DNA from: Paractinoplanes durhamensis
GTDB lineage: Bacteria; Actinomycetota; Actinomycetes; Mycobacteriales; Micromonosporaceae
Direction: 5' to 3'
NCBI RefSeq assembly: GCF_016862175.1
Contig: NZ_BOML01000057.1
Coordinates: forward strand, 1-64,000
Length of the DNA stretch: 64,000 nucleotides
Shown piece after piece: positions 24,776 to 32,651 of this stretch (position 1 is its first letter; each line of letters opens with the position of its first letter). A program made the position numbers and the translations under genes. A model generated the notes under the pieces. The model saw only the letters and a program-made list of their open reading frames with translations. It did not search any database and was not told the DNA's origin.

Positions 24776-25470
24776 ACGGTGTTGGCCGAAGTGCCCCTGG
24801 TCAGCGGGTTGGCGAACGTCACCACCTCGGCGGTGGCCGTCGCGAAACAGTCGCTCAGGAGGGCCAGGAACGCCTCGTCCGGGGCGTCGTCGGACCACAG
24901 GCCGAACGCGCCGCCCGGGCGCAGCCGGTCGGCGAGCCGGCGCAGGCCGGTCGGCGTGTAGAGGTCGGCGTGGGCCGGGTTGAGCACGTTGACCGGGGAG
25001 TGGTCGATGTCGACGAGGATCGCGTCGTAGCGGCGGCCGGGGCCGGCCGGGTCGAAGCCGGTGCCGTCGCGCAGCAGCGCGAAGAAGTCGCCCTCCAGCA
25101 GCGTGGTGCGCGGGTCGGCGGTGATCTCGGCGGCGTGCGGGAGCAGCTCGCGGCGATGCCAGTCGATCACCGGGGCCAGCGCCTCGACCACGATCAGGGA
25201 CCCGACCCGGTCGTCGGCGAGGGCGGCGCGGGCGGTGTAGCCGAGGCCCAGGCCGCCGACCACGACATCGAGCGCGCCGCCGGGCAGGACGGCCAGAGTG
25301 AGCCGGGAGAGTTCCTCCTCGGCCACCGTGAACAGGCTCGACATCAGATACTCGTCGCCCAGCTTGACCTCGTACACCTCAAGCCTGGTCGTCGGTTCGA
25401 GGCGGCGGCGCAGGCTGATCTCGCCGATCCGCGTGGGGACCCAGTCGAGCTCGGTGAAGTGGGCGGGCAT
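24751..25470 (-). CDS. spermidine synthase-like methyltransferase-fold protein
   Basis: 239 residues of Rossmann methyltransferase fold. VVVGGLGLGYTARAAL (about 88-103) is motif I, LIVVEALAPVIDWHRRELLP carries the acidic residue of motif II, and YDAILVDIDHSPVNVL is motif IV. The pattern resembles spermidine synthase-like proteins without the N-terminal strand domain of true spermidine synthases. ATG 25470. Polyamine synthesis cannot be assumed. Seven bases downstream of the LRV-repeat gene, so probably one transcript. Confidence 0.8.
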   Translation of the reverse strand: MPAHFTELDWVPTRIGEISLRRRLEPTTRLEVYEVKLGDEYLMSSLFTVAEEELSRLTLAVLPGGALDVVVGGLGLGYTARAALADDRVGSLIVVEALAPVIDWHRRELLPHAAEITADPRTTLLEGDFFALLRDGTGFDPAGPGRRYDAILVDIDHSPVNVLNPAHADLYTPTGLRRLADRLRPGGAFGLWSDDAPDEAFLALLSDCFATATAEVVTFANPLTRGTSANTVYVATTDG

Positions 25471-25477
25471 CGGGGTC

Positions 25478-26311
25478 CTAGCTCGCGGTCTTGCCGGGGA
25501 AACGCTTGCCGAGGGTCTGGCGGTGGGGAGTGCTCGGCGCCGGGCGCGACTCACGGTGGCGGCGGGCGTCCTCAGCCACCTCCTCGTCGGGGTCGTCCTC
25601 CAGGGCCAGCCGGATGTGCGGCGGGGTGACGGCGGACGTCGCCATCGAGCGCCGGACATCCGCCGAGCGGTCGTCCAGCATGGGCAGCAGATCGGCATCG
25701 GCCAGCGGCAGCGCCCGCACCAGCGCGGCGCGGACGTCCGGAGAGGAGTCCTTGGCCAGGATACTGCGCTGCTCGGGCGTGGTCCGCTCGTTGATGGCCA
25801 GACCCTTGCGCACCCGCACCGTGCGGTCACGCAGGAGCGCCGCGATGATCTCCGGGTCGCCGGTGTGGCTGGCCAGCCGTTCGCGCACCTCGGGTGAGGC
25901 GTCCTCGAGGAGGACCGAGGCCAGTTCGGACTCGAGCTCCGGCATCTCCGCGAGCAGCCCGCGAAGCTCCTTGTCCGGCGCGGTCACCATCATCCGGCGC
26001 AGGTGGGTGTTGCAGGCCGGGTTGGCGGCGACCGCCCAGCGCACCCACCGATCGGGGTCCTGAACGAGGCGTTGCAGGTTTCCCGCCGAGGTCACCGGAT
26101 TTTTCGCCACGGCTTGGCGGACCCCACGGTCCCGGTCGCGGGTCAGCAGCCGCAGCGCCTCGGCCGGCGCGTCCGGGTGGGCCGCGACCGCCGCCCGCAC
26201 CCGGTCCGACGGGTCGGAGGCCAGCGTGTAGAGGTCGGCCCGATCGGTCGTGCGGTCCTGTGCAACGGAGACCCGCGCATCGATATCACCAGTCATGCGC
26301 CGATTTCCCAT
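25478..26311 (-). CDS. leucine-rich-repeat-variant (LRV/HEAT-like) repeat protein
   Basis: 277 residues, nearly all short helical repeats of about 24 residues built on D-P-x-x-x-V-R-x-A-V-A-x-x-P (DPSDRVRAAVAAHPDAPAEA, DPDRWVRWAVAANPACN, DASPEVRERLASHTGDPE, DSSPDVRAALVRALPLADA). Such solenoids are protein-protein scaffolds. The C-terminus is basic and disordered. ATG 26311 follows GAGAGG; an internal ATG at 26296 is the alternative. Divergent from the GDSL-CBM2 gene, with a CebR-type operator between them. Partner unknown. Confidence 0.75.
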   Translation of the reverse strand: MGNRRMTGDIDARVSVAQDRTTDRADLYTLASDPSDRVRAAVAAHPDAPAEALRLLTRDRDRGVRQAVAKNPVTSAGNLQRLVQDPDRWVRWAVAANPACNTHLRRMMVTAPDKELRGLLAEMPELESELASVLLEDASPEVRERLASHTGDPEIIAALLRDRTVRVRKGLAINERTTPEQRSILAKDSSPDVRAALVRALPLADADLLPMLDDRSADVRRSMATSAVTPPHIRLALEDDPDEEVAEDARRHRESRPAPSTPHRQTLGKRFPGKTAS

Positions 26312-26370
26312 GGCCGGAATCCTCTCACGCTCCCCTCCCTTGACTTGCCCTGGTGGAGGGCCGACCATTC

Positions 26371-26384
26371 TGGGAGCGCTCCCA
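26371..26384. promoter_or_regulatory. CebR-type operator TGGGAGCGCTCCCA
   Basis: A perfect 14-bp palindrome identical to the CebR (LacI-family cellobiose/cellulose repressor) box known from Streptomyces. It lies 28 bases before the GDSL-CBM2 start and 60 bases before the divergent LRV gene. Confidence 0.85.
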
Positions 26385-26411
26385 TCGAATGACGTCAATG
26401 AGGTGGCACCC

Positions 26412-27524
26412 ATGTCGCGAAGGCTTCGCACCGTCCTGCTCGCCGTCGCCCTCACCGTCGCCGCCGGGCTGCCCGGGGTCGCGGCGGCCCTTCCGGCCCA
26501 GGCCGCCGCGCCGGTGCGGATCATGGCGCTCGGTGACTCGATCACCGCCGGGCCCGGTTGCTGGCGGGCCAAGCTCTGGCATCAGCTGCAGGCCGGCGGC
26601 TACACCAACATCGACTTCGTGGGCACCCAGTCCGACGGCGGCGGGTGCAACCCGGGCTACTCCTACGACTTCGACCACGAGGGGCACGGCGGTTACTCGG
26701 CCACCGGGATCGCGGCCAACGACCAGCTGCCGCCGTGGCTGGCCGCGTCCACGCCGGACGTGGTGATGATGCACCTGGGCACCAACGACATGTGGGGCGG
26801 TTACATCCCGCTGCAGGACAAGCTGACGGCCTTCACCAAGCTGATCGGGCAGATGCGGGCGAACAACCCGAACATGAAGATCATCGTCGCGCAGATCATC
26901 CCGATGAGCGCGGCCGCCTGCGCGACCTGCCCGGCCGACGTGGCCGCCCTCGACCAGGCGATCCCGGCGTGGGCGGCCGGCCTGACGACGGCCCAGTCAC
27001 CGATCACGGTGGCCGACCTGTGGACCGGCTACGACGCGGTCGCCGACAACGTCGACGGCACCCACCCGAACGACACCGGCTTCCAGAAGATGGCCAACGC
27101 CTGGTATCCGGCCGTGGTCAAGGTTCTGGGCGGAACCACACCGCCGACCACGACCCCCACCACCGTTCCGACCACCGCGCCGACCACCGCTCCCACCACC
27201 GCCCCGACCACCGCGCCGGCCGGCACCTGCACCGCGACCTACAAGATCGCCTCCCAGTGGGGTGACGGCTTCCAGGGCGAGGTGACCGTCCGGAACGGCT
27301 CGGCCGCTTCCTCCTCCGGGTGGACCGCGAACTTCGCCTTCCCCGACGGCCAGCAGCTCACCCAGGCCTGGAACGCCCAGGTCACGCAGTCGGGAACCGC
27401 GGTCACCGCCCGGAACGTGAGCTGGAACGGCACCCTCGCCGCCGGCGCCACGGCCACGTTCGGCTTCCTCGCATCCTGGACCGGCAAGAACACGGCCCCG
27501 GCGGTGACCTGCGCGCTTTCTTGA
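26412..27524 (+). CDS. secreted SGNH/GDSL esterase with C-terminal cellulose-binding module (CBM2)
   Basis: 370 residues. Signal peptide LRTVLLAVALTVAAGLPGVA ending near AQA; SGNH hydrolase with block I ALGDSITAG, the GTNDMW block III and DGTHPND block V (Asp and His of the triad); a Pro/Thr linker of TTAPTTAP repeats (about 250-275); then CBM2 (CTATYKIASQWGDGFQGEV, with GWTANFAFPDGQ). It probably deacetylates or de-esterifies plant cell wall polysaccharide outside the cell. The CebR box upstream suggests induction by cello-oligosaccharides. ATG 26412 follows GAGGTGGCACCC. Confidence 0.92.
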   Translation: MSRRLRTVLLAVALTVAAGLPGVAAALPAQAAAPVRIMALGDSITAGPGCWRAKLWHQLQAGGYTNIDFVGTQSDGGGCNPGYSYDFDHEGHGGYSATGIAANDQLPPWLAASTPDVVMMHLGTNDMWGGYIPLQDKLTAFTKLIGQMRANNPNMKIIVAQIIPMSAAACATCPADVAALDQAIPAWAAGLTTAQSPITVADLWTGYDAVADNVDGTHPNDTGFQKMANAWYPAVVKVLGGTTPPTTTPTTVPTTAPTTAPTTAPTTAPAGTCTATYKIASQWGDGFQGEVTVRNGSAASSSGWTANFAFPDGQQLTQAWNAQVTQSGTAVTARNVSWNGTLAAGATATFGFLASWTGKNTAPAVTCALS

Positions 27525-27553
27525 GCCGGGGAGCCGCCGGCCGGCGCGGTCGC

Positions 27554-28444
27554 TCAGGGTCTGCGCCAGGGGCGGAGTTTGTCCGGGTTGCGGATCGCCC
27601 AGATGTGCGTGATCCGGTCGCCGGCGACCTCGAACGCGAACACCGTCTCGGTCCGGCCGTCGTCCTCGATCACCAGGCCCGGTCGCCCGTTGACCGTGCG
27701 CTCCAGCACCGTCCGGGTCGGGCCGAGCCGGGCGATCGACAGGTAGAAGCGGGCGATCTCCTCGGCGCCCTCGATCGGCAACGGGTGGGCGACGGCCCGG
27801 CCGCCGCCGTCGGAGACCGCGGTCGCGGCCGGGTCGAGCAGGCCGATCAGGGCCTCGATGTCCTGCGCCTGCCAGGCCGCCCGGAACCGGCGAACGACGC
27901 TCGCCTGGCGGGCCGCGTCCGGGATCGCGGTGGCCCGGGTACCGGCGACCCGGCGGCGGGCCGAGGACGCCAGCTGACGGCAGGCCGCCGGACTGCGGCC
28001 GACGATCTCGGCCACCTCGGCGAACGGGTAGCGGAAGACGTCGTGCAGCACGAAGGCGACCCGCTCGGCCGGGGTCATCGACTCGAACACGACCAGCAGG
28101 GCCATCGTCACCGACTCGTCGAGGGTGATCCGGTCGGCCGGGTCCACGCCGGCGCTCCACTCGGCCGCGGCCGGCAGCGGCTCCGGGATCCACTCTCCGA
28201 CGTACGCCTCGCGCCGGACGCGCGCCGAGCCGAGCAGGTTGAGGCAGAGACGCCCGGCCACCTTCGTCAGCCAGGCACCCGGCGACTCGATCGCCTCCCG
28301 CTCGGCGGGCGACATCGCGTACCACCGGGTGTAGGTCTCCTGGACCACATCCTCCGCGTCGGCCAGGGAGCCGAGCAGCCGGTAGCCGAGATTGAGCAGC
28401 TGCCGCCGCTCCCCCATGATCTTCTCGTCCGGCTGCACGGTCAT
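27554..28444 (-). CDS. ECF41-group (SigJ-like) sigma factor, second copy
   Basis: 296 residues. Region 2 (NLGYRLLGSLADAEDVVQET), hallmark WIPEPL, region 4 (DVFRYPFAEVAEIVGRSPAA) and the SnoaL-like extension with intact DGGGRA and NPDKL motifs. It is therefore a more canonical ECF41 member than the one at 501-1352. ATG 28444. Divergent from a LUD-domain gene, with an 18-bp palindrome between them. No clear TGTCACA-N16-CGTC promoter is visible here, so its target is unknown. Confidence 0.92.
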   Translation of the reverse strand: MTVQPDEKIMGERRQLLNLGYRLLGSLADAEDVVQETYTRWYAMSPAEREAIESPGAWLTKVAGRLCLNLLGSARVRREAYVGEWIPEPLPAAAEWSAGVDPADRITLDESVTMALLVVFESMTPAERVAFVLHDVFRYPFAEVAEIVGRSPAACRQLASSARRRVAGTRATAIPDAARQASVVRRFRAAWQAQDIEALIGLLDPAATAVSDGGGRAVAHPLPIEGAEEIARFYLSIARLGPTRTVLERTVNGRPGLVIEDDGRTETVFAFEVAGDRITHIWAIRNPDKLRPWRRP

Positions 28445-28492
28445 CGACTCCCTCGTAGACGCACTCCTCAGTACGACAGATCAGGGCCGCGA

Positions 28493-28510
28493 AATGTGAG
28501 GCCTCACATT
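28493..28510. promoter_or_regulatory. 18-bp palindrome AATGTGAGGCCTCACATT
   Basis: A perfect inverted repeat in the sigma/LUD divergent region, 49 bases from the sigma start and 65 from the LUD start. Likely operator for a dimeric repressor (TetR or GntR type); no such regulator is adjacent. Confidence 0.55.
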
Positions 28511-28574
28511 CGGCGGGGCTGTCTTGTCGGACCGGATGAAGACGAGCACAACCCTCACCGGACAGGAAACCCGC

Positions 28575-29201
28575 ATGAACGACCTCCAGGAAATCGACTT
28601 CGCCGCACCGGCATCCGCCGAGCGGCTGGATCGGACGATCACGGCGTTGCGCGCGAACGGCTTCACCGCCGAGTTGCTCGACGACGCCGCCGCGGCCCGG
28701 GCCCGCATCGGGGAGCTGATCCCGGCCGGCTCGGGCGTGTTCACCGGCGCCAGCGAGACGCTCCGGCTCGCCGGCATCGCCGGCGACATCGAGACGGGCG
28801 ACCGCTACCGGGCCATCCGTCCGCAGGTGCTGACGATGGACCGCGCCACCGAGTCCGACGAGATCCGCCGCCTGGTCGCCGTCCCCGACGTCTTCGTCGC
28901 CGGCACCGCGGCCGTCACCGAGACCGGTTCGGTGGTCATCGCCTCGGCCACTGGCAGCCAGCTGCCCGCCGCCGCCGGTGGCGCCGCCCGGACGATCTGG
29001 GTGGTCGGCGCCCAGAAGGTGGTGCCCGACCTGTCCACCGCCCTGCGCCGGGTCGAGGAGCACGCCCTCCCGCTGGAGTCCGCCCGGGCCCGGGACGCCT
29101 ACGGCCGGCCGAGCGCGGTCAACCGCCTGCTGATCCTCAACGCCGAGCCCCAGCCCGGCCGAAACACCGTCCTGCTGCTACGCGAGGCCATCGGATACTG
29201 A
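28575..29201 (+). CDS. LUD-domain protein (LutC/YkgG-like)
   Basis: 208 residues of the LUD fold, with TALRANGFTAELLDDAAAAR, VFTGASETLRLAGI and the conserved core AAVTETGSVVIASATGSQLP, ending in ILNAEPQPGRNTVLLLREAI. LutC works with LutA and LutB in lactate oxidation, but no iron-sulfur partners are present, so this is a stand-alone LUD protein whose role is open. ATG 28575 follows AGGAAAC at good spacing. Confidence 0.85.
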   Translation: MNDLQEIDFAAPASAERLDRTITALRANGFTAELLDDAAAARARIGELIPAGSGVFTGASETLRLAGIAGDIETGDRYRAIRPQVLTMDRATESDEIRRLVAVPDVFVAGTAAVTETGSVVIASATGSQLPAAAGGAARTIWVVGAQKVVPDLSTALRRVEEHALPLESARARDAYGRPSAVNRLLILNAEPQPGRNTVLLLREAIGY

Positions 29202-29282
29202 CGCCGGCACAGCTCAGCGCCGCCGCTCGGCATTGCCGCCTGATCGATGGCCCAGCAATCCCTTCAGCGATCGATGTCCTGT

Positions 29283-29311
29283 TTGACCGTCCTGCAGGGC
29301 GTCGGTACGCT
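29283..29311 (+). promoter_or_regulatory. housekeeping-type promoter TTGACC-N17-TACGCT
   Basis: TTGACC at 29283-29288 and TACGCT at 29306-29311, with 17 bases between. The predicted transcript start is about 29318, only a few bases before the kinase ATG at 29322, so the kinase mRNA may be leaderless or nearly so. Confidence 0.55.
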
Positions 29312-29321
29312 ACGCCGGATC

Positions 29322-30812
29322 ATGAGCATGCCCCTGCGTTCCGGCGATCCCGTCCGTCTCGGGCGGTATGAACTCCTCGGCCGGCTCGGCCAGGGTGGCA
29401 TGGGCACCGTCTTTCTCGGGCGTGCCGAGGACGGCGCGCTGGTCGCGATCAAGATGGTCCGGCCGGAGTATGCCGACGACCGGGAGTTTCGCGGCCGGTT
29501 CCGCAGCGAGGTCACCCGCGCCCAGCAGGTGCCGCCGTTCTCGACCGCCGCGGTGCTCGATGCCGATCCCGATCACACCCCGCCCTACCTGGTGGTCGAG
29601 TTCGTCGACGGGCCCTCGCTGAGTGCGCTGGTGCAGGAGCGGGGGCCGCTGTCCGGGCCGGCGCTGCACAGCGTCGCGGTCGGCATCGCCACCGCGCTGA
29701 CCGCCATCCACGGCGCCGGGGTGATCCACCGCGATCTCAAGCCGGGGAACGTGCTGATCGCGCTCGGCGGCATCAAGGTGATCGACTTCGGCATCGCCCG
29801 GGCGTTCGAGGCGACCAGCCGGCACACCCGCACCGATCAGATGGTCGGCACGATCGCCTACATGGCGCCGGAGCGCTTCGAGCCCGAGGACACCGTCGAG
29901 GTGACCGCGGCGGCGGACGTCTTCGCGTGGGGCGCGGTGATGACCTACGCGGCGACCGGCCGCACCCCGTTCGGCGCGGACACCTCGGCCGCGACCGCCA
30001 TGCGCATCCTCACCCAGTTGCCCGACACGTCCGGGGTTCCCGCGCCGCTGCGCCGCCTGGTGGAGAGCACGCTCGCCAAGGATCCCGCGCAGCGCCCGAC
30101 GGCCCGCGAGCTGCTCGATCAGCTGCTGGGCGCCCGGCCCCAGCCGATCCGGGTGGAGCCGCCGACCGCCGACACCGTCCGGGTGGCCGCACAACCCAAG
30201 CCCAAGAACCGCTTTCGCCGTACGGCGTGGGCCGCGGCCGCCGCCGTCCTCCTGCTCGCCGGCGGCCTGTACTGGTCGCACCAGGCGTACCGGTTCGGCG
30301 GCGACAGCCCGACCGCCGCCGCGCCGAGCGCCACGAGCCGGCCGCCGGTGGACGCCCTCACCGCGATCCTGGCCGGCGATCACCGGTTCTCGATCCAGCT
30401 CGCCGAGGGCAACCGGTTCTTCATGCTGGACCGCGGCGACGACGAGCTGGCGATCTCCGACGGCACCGGCTCGAGGTCGCAGTTCGTCCTGCGATCGGTG
30501 GGCGTCGACTACCTGATCCGGTCGATGGGTTCCGAGGGGTTCACCGGCCCGGAGACCTGTCTCGGCGTGAAGATCCTGAAGTCCGAGGGGGCCGCGCCGG
30601 TCGTCGCCGCGTCCTGCACCCCGACCAAGGGCACCCTGTTCACGCTGGTCGCCACCGGGACGAAGGACGCCAAGGGCCGCCCCACCTACAGCATTCACAA
30701 CGAGTACGGCTGGCTGCTTTGGGACGCCGGCAAGAAGCGCTCGGACGTCACCGAGATCGGCGAGCCCCAGTTCGCCGACAAATACATCCTCGTCGACCGC
30801 GGCGAGCTCTGA
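29322..30812 (+). CDS. membrane-anchored Ser/Thr protein kinase (PknB-like)
   Basis: 496 residues. Kinase domain 15-275 with GQGGMGTV Gly loop, Lys44 in VAIKM, catalytic HRDLKPGN (Asp138), DFGIAR and APERF; one membrane helix near 305-325; then an extracellular domain of about 150 residues with two Cys (PETCLGVK and AASCTP). No PASTA repeats. ATG 29322 (or 29328) lies just after a good promoter; upstream starts would overlap it. It is 10 bases before a lipoprotein gene whose domain looks similar, so the pair may sense together. Confidence 0.93.
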   Translation: MSMPLRSGDPVRLGRYELLGRLGQGGMGTVFLGRAEDGALVAIKMVRPEYADDREFRGRFRSEVTRAQQVPPFSTAAVLDADPDHTPPYLVVEFVDGPSLSALVQERGPLSGPALHSVAVGIATALTAIHGAGVIHRDLKPGNVLIALGGIKVIDFGIARAFEATSRHTRTDQMVGTIAYMAPERFEPEDTVEVTAAADVFAWGAVMTYAATGRTPFGADTSAATAMRILTQLPDTSGVPAPLRRLVESTLAKDPAQRPTARELLDQLLGARPQPIRVEPPTADTVRVAAQPKPKNRFRRTAWAAAAAVLLLAGGLYWSHQAYRFGGDSPTAAAPSATSRPPVDALTAILAGDHRFSIQLAEGNRFFMLDRGDDELAISDGTGSRSQFVLRSVGVDYLIRSMGSEGFTGPETCLGVKILKSEGAAPVVAASCTPTKGTLFTLVATGTKDAKGRPTYSIHNEYGWLLWDAGKKRSDVTEIGEPQFADKYILVDRGEL

Positions 30813-30822
30813 GGAGATCAAC

Positions 30823-31449
30823 GTGCGCCGCGTCTTCCCGCTCATCCTGACCGTGGCCGTGCTGGCCGGCTGCGCCACCGCGGCACCGGAGGACACGCCG
30901 TTCTCCCCGGCGCCGGTCGAGGCGCCCTCGTCGCCGGTCTCCTCGCCGTCCCGGTCCGCCGCGCCGGCGACCACCGGGCCGAAGCTGGTCGACGCCAACA
31001 TCTCCGAGCTCAAGGGCTTCGCGATCGACCTCGGCGTCCCGGTGGTGGTCGTCACCACCGGGGACGCGGGCGCCGCCTACCACCTCGGCTCGCACCCGGA
31101 CGGGTCCGTCGACTTCACCGGCACCGCGGTCACCGAGTCCACCCGGATGAAGCTGCGGGCGGCCAAGGTCCGCAAGCGCACGGAGGCCAACAAGAACACC
31201 ATCGTCATCGTCGCCGCCCCGGCGATCGCCGCCGGCGGAGCCGAGTCCTGCGTGACCGACAAGGCCAAAGCCGTGCTGCGGATGGAGACCTGCCGCCCGG
31301 GCGACGCCACTCAGGCCTGGCGGGTGACCCCGGCCGGCGACTCCGGCCTGTTCGAGCTGGCCGGCGCGCACACCGCGATCAAGGTCGACCAGGGCAGGAT
31401 CACCGACGACGGCTGGTCGGCGCTGGAGACGACCGCGGTCACTTCCTGA
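30823..31449 (+). CDS. lipoprotein paired with the Ser/Thr kinase
   Basis: 208 residues. Signal peptide with lipobox LAGC (Cys17 or so), a Pro/Ser-rich linker, then a domain of about 150 residues containing CVTDKAKAVLRMETC, a Cys pair spaced like that of the kinase's outer domain, and SGLFELAGAHTAIKVD. Both domains look like beta-trefoil lectin-like folds, but this is from spacing alone. GTG 30823 follows GAGGAGATCAAC, 10 bases after the kinase stop, so one operon. Possible ligand-binding partner of the kinase. Confidence 0.7.
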   Translation: MRRVFPLILTVAVLAGCATAAPEDTPFSPAPVEAPSSPVSSPSRSAAPATTGPKLVDANISELKGFAIDLGVPVVVVTTGDAGAAYHLGSHPDGSVDFTGTAVTESTRMKLRAAKVRKRTEANKNTIVIVAAPAIAAGGAESCVTDKAKAVLRMETCRPGDATQAWRVTPAGDSGLFELAGAHTAIKVDQGRITDDGWSALETTAVTS

Positions 31450-31459
31450 CCGGAGAGGC

Positions 31460-32563
31460 TCAGCCGAACGACCCGTGGTAATCGGTGAACGCGCCGCGCT
31501 GCCGGTCCACCTCGGGTGAGCCCTCCGGGTAGACGTTGTCGAACATGGTGACCGGCTGCGGGTCGGGCAGGGACATCACGCGTTCGCGCAGGTCGAAGGC
31601 GATCTTGCCGGCGTCCGCCTCGACCTGGCCGAAGAAGTCGTCGTCCGCCAGCTGCTGCTTGACCAGGAACGCCCGCACCCGGCTGATCGGGTCCTTGGCC
31701 CTCCACGCCTCCACCTCGCCCGAGTCCCGGTAGCGCTTCGGGTCGTCGGAGGTGCTGTGCCCGCCCATCCGGTACGTGTACGCCTCGATCAGCGCCGGCC
31801 CCTGCCCCTGCCGGGCGCCGTCCAGCGCGGCCCGGGTCACCGCGTAACTGGCCAGGACGTCGTTGCCGTCGACGCGTACGCCCGGGAAGCCGAAGCCGTC
31901 CGCCCGCCGGTGGATCGGATGGTGGGTCTGCCGTTCGGTCGGCAGCGAGATCGCCCACTGGTTGTTCTGGCAGAAGAACACGACCGGCGCGGCGAACACC
32001 GACGACCAGACGAACGCCTCGTTGACATCGCCCTGGCTGGTCGCGCCGTCGCCGAAGTAGGCGATCACCGCCTCACCGTCCGGCCCGCCGACCTTCCCGT
32101 CCATCCGGACGCCCATGGCGTAGCCGGTGGCGTGCAGCGTCTGCGCCCCGATCACCAGGGTGTAGCTGTTGAATTTGTGCTCGGCGACGTCCCAGCCGCC
32201 GTGATCGACACCACGGAACAGGCTGAACGGCATGATCGGGTCCATCCCGCGGGCGTAGAGCACCCCGTGCTCGCGGTAGCTGGGAAACGCCATGTCCTGC
32301 GGCCGCAGCGCCCGCCCCGACCCGACCTGGGCGGCCTCCTGCCCGAGCAGGCTCGCCCACAGCCCGAGCTCACCCTGCCGCTGCAGCGCGACGCCTTCGG
32401 CATCGAGCCGGCGAACCATCACCAGATCACGGTAAATATCGCGATATTCCTGGTCGGTGAAGTCGACCGAGTACGTGACGCCATGCTCGGTGGTGACACT
32501 GCTGGCGTGCTCCCCCTCGGGGTTGAGGAGCTGCACATAGCCACCTGCCGGTTCGGCCATCAT
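31460..32563 (-). CDS. pyruvate/branched-chain 2-oxoacid dehydrogenase E1 component, alpha subunit
   Basis: 367 residues of thiamine-diphosphate-dependent E1-alpha. ThDP motif GDGATSQGDVNEAFVWSSVF followed by VFFCQNN (GDG...NN), and the phosphorylation-loop-like YRMGGHSTSDDPKRYR. Decarboxylates a 2-oxo acid and passes the acyl group to E2. ATG 32563 follows GGGAGATATTCG. The beta subunit and E2 are not adjacent, which is unusual because these genes normally sit together. Substrate (pyruvate or branched-chain) cannot be told. Convergent with the lipoprotein gene. Confidence 0.88.
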   Translation of the reverse strand: MMAEPAGGYVQLLNPEGEHASSVTTEHGVTYSVDFTDQEYRDIYRDLVMVRRLDAEGVALQRQGELGLWASLLGQEAAQVGSGRALRPQDMAFPSYREHGVLYARGMDPIMPFSLFRGVDHGGWDVAEHKFNSYTLVIGAQTLHATGYAMGVRMDGKVGGPDGEAVIAYFGDGATSQGDVNEAFVWSSVFAAPVVFFCQNNQWAISLPTERQTHHPIHRRADGFGFPGVRVDGNDVLASYAVTRAALDGARQGQGPALIEAYTYRMGGHSTSDDPKRYRDSGEVEAWRAKDPISRVRAFLVKQQLADDDFFGQVEADAGKIAFDLRERVMSLPDPQPVTMFDNVYPEGSPEVDRQRGAFTDYHGSFG

Positions 32564-32651
32564 CGAATATCTCCCGTCACGCATTGTCGCCGGACAAGAA
32601 TTCACCAGCGGAGATCCGCTACGGAAGGGACCAACGGTGGTGATCGTGCTC

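Noticed and set aside
28516..28545. TGTCTTG...CGAG as an ECF41 promoter for the LUD gene
   Set aside because: It matches only 4 of 7 and 3 of 4 key positions; too weak beside the clear site at 1369.
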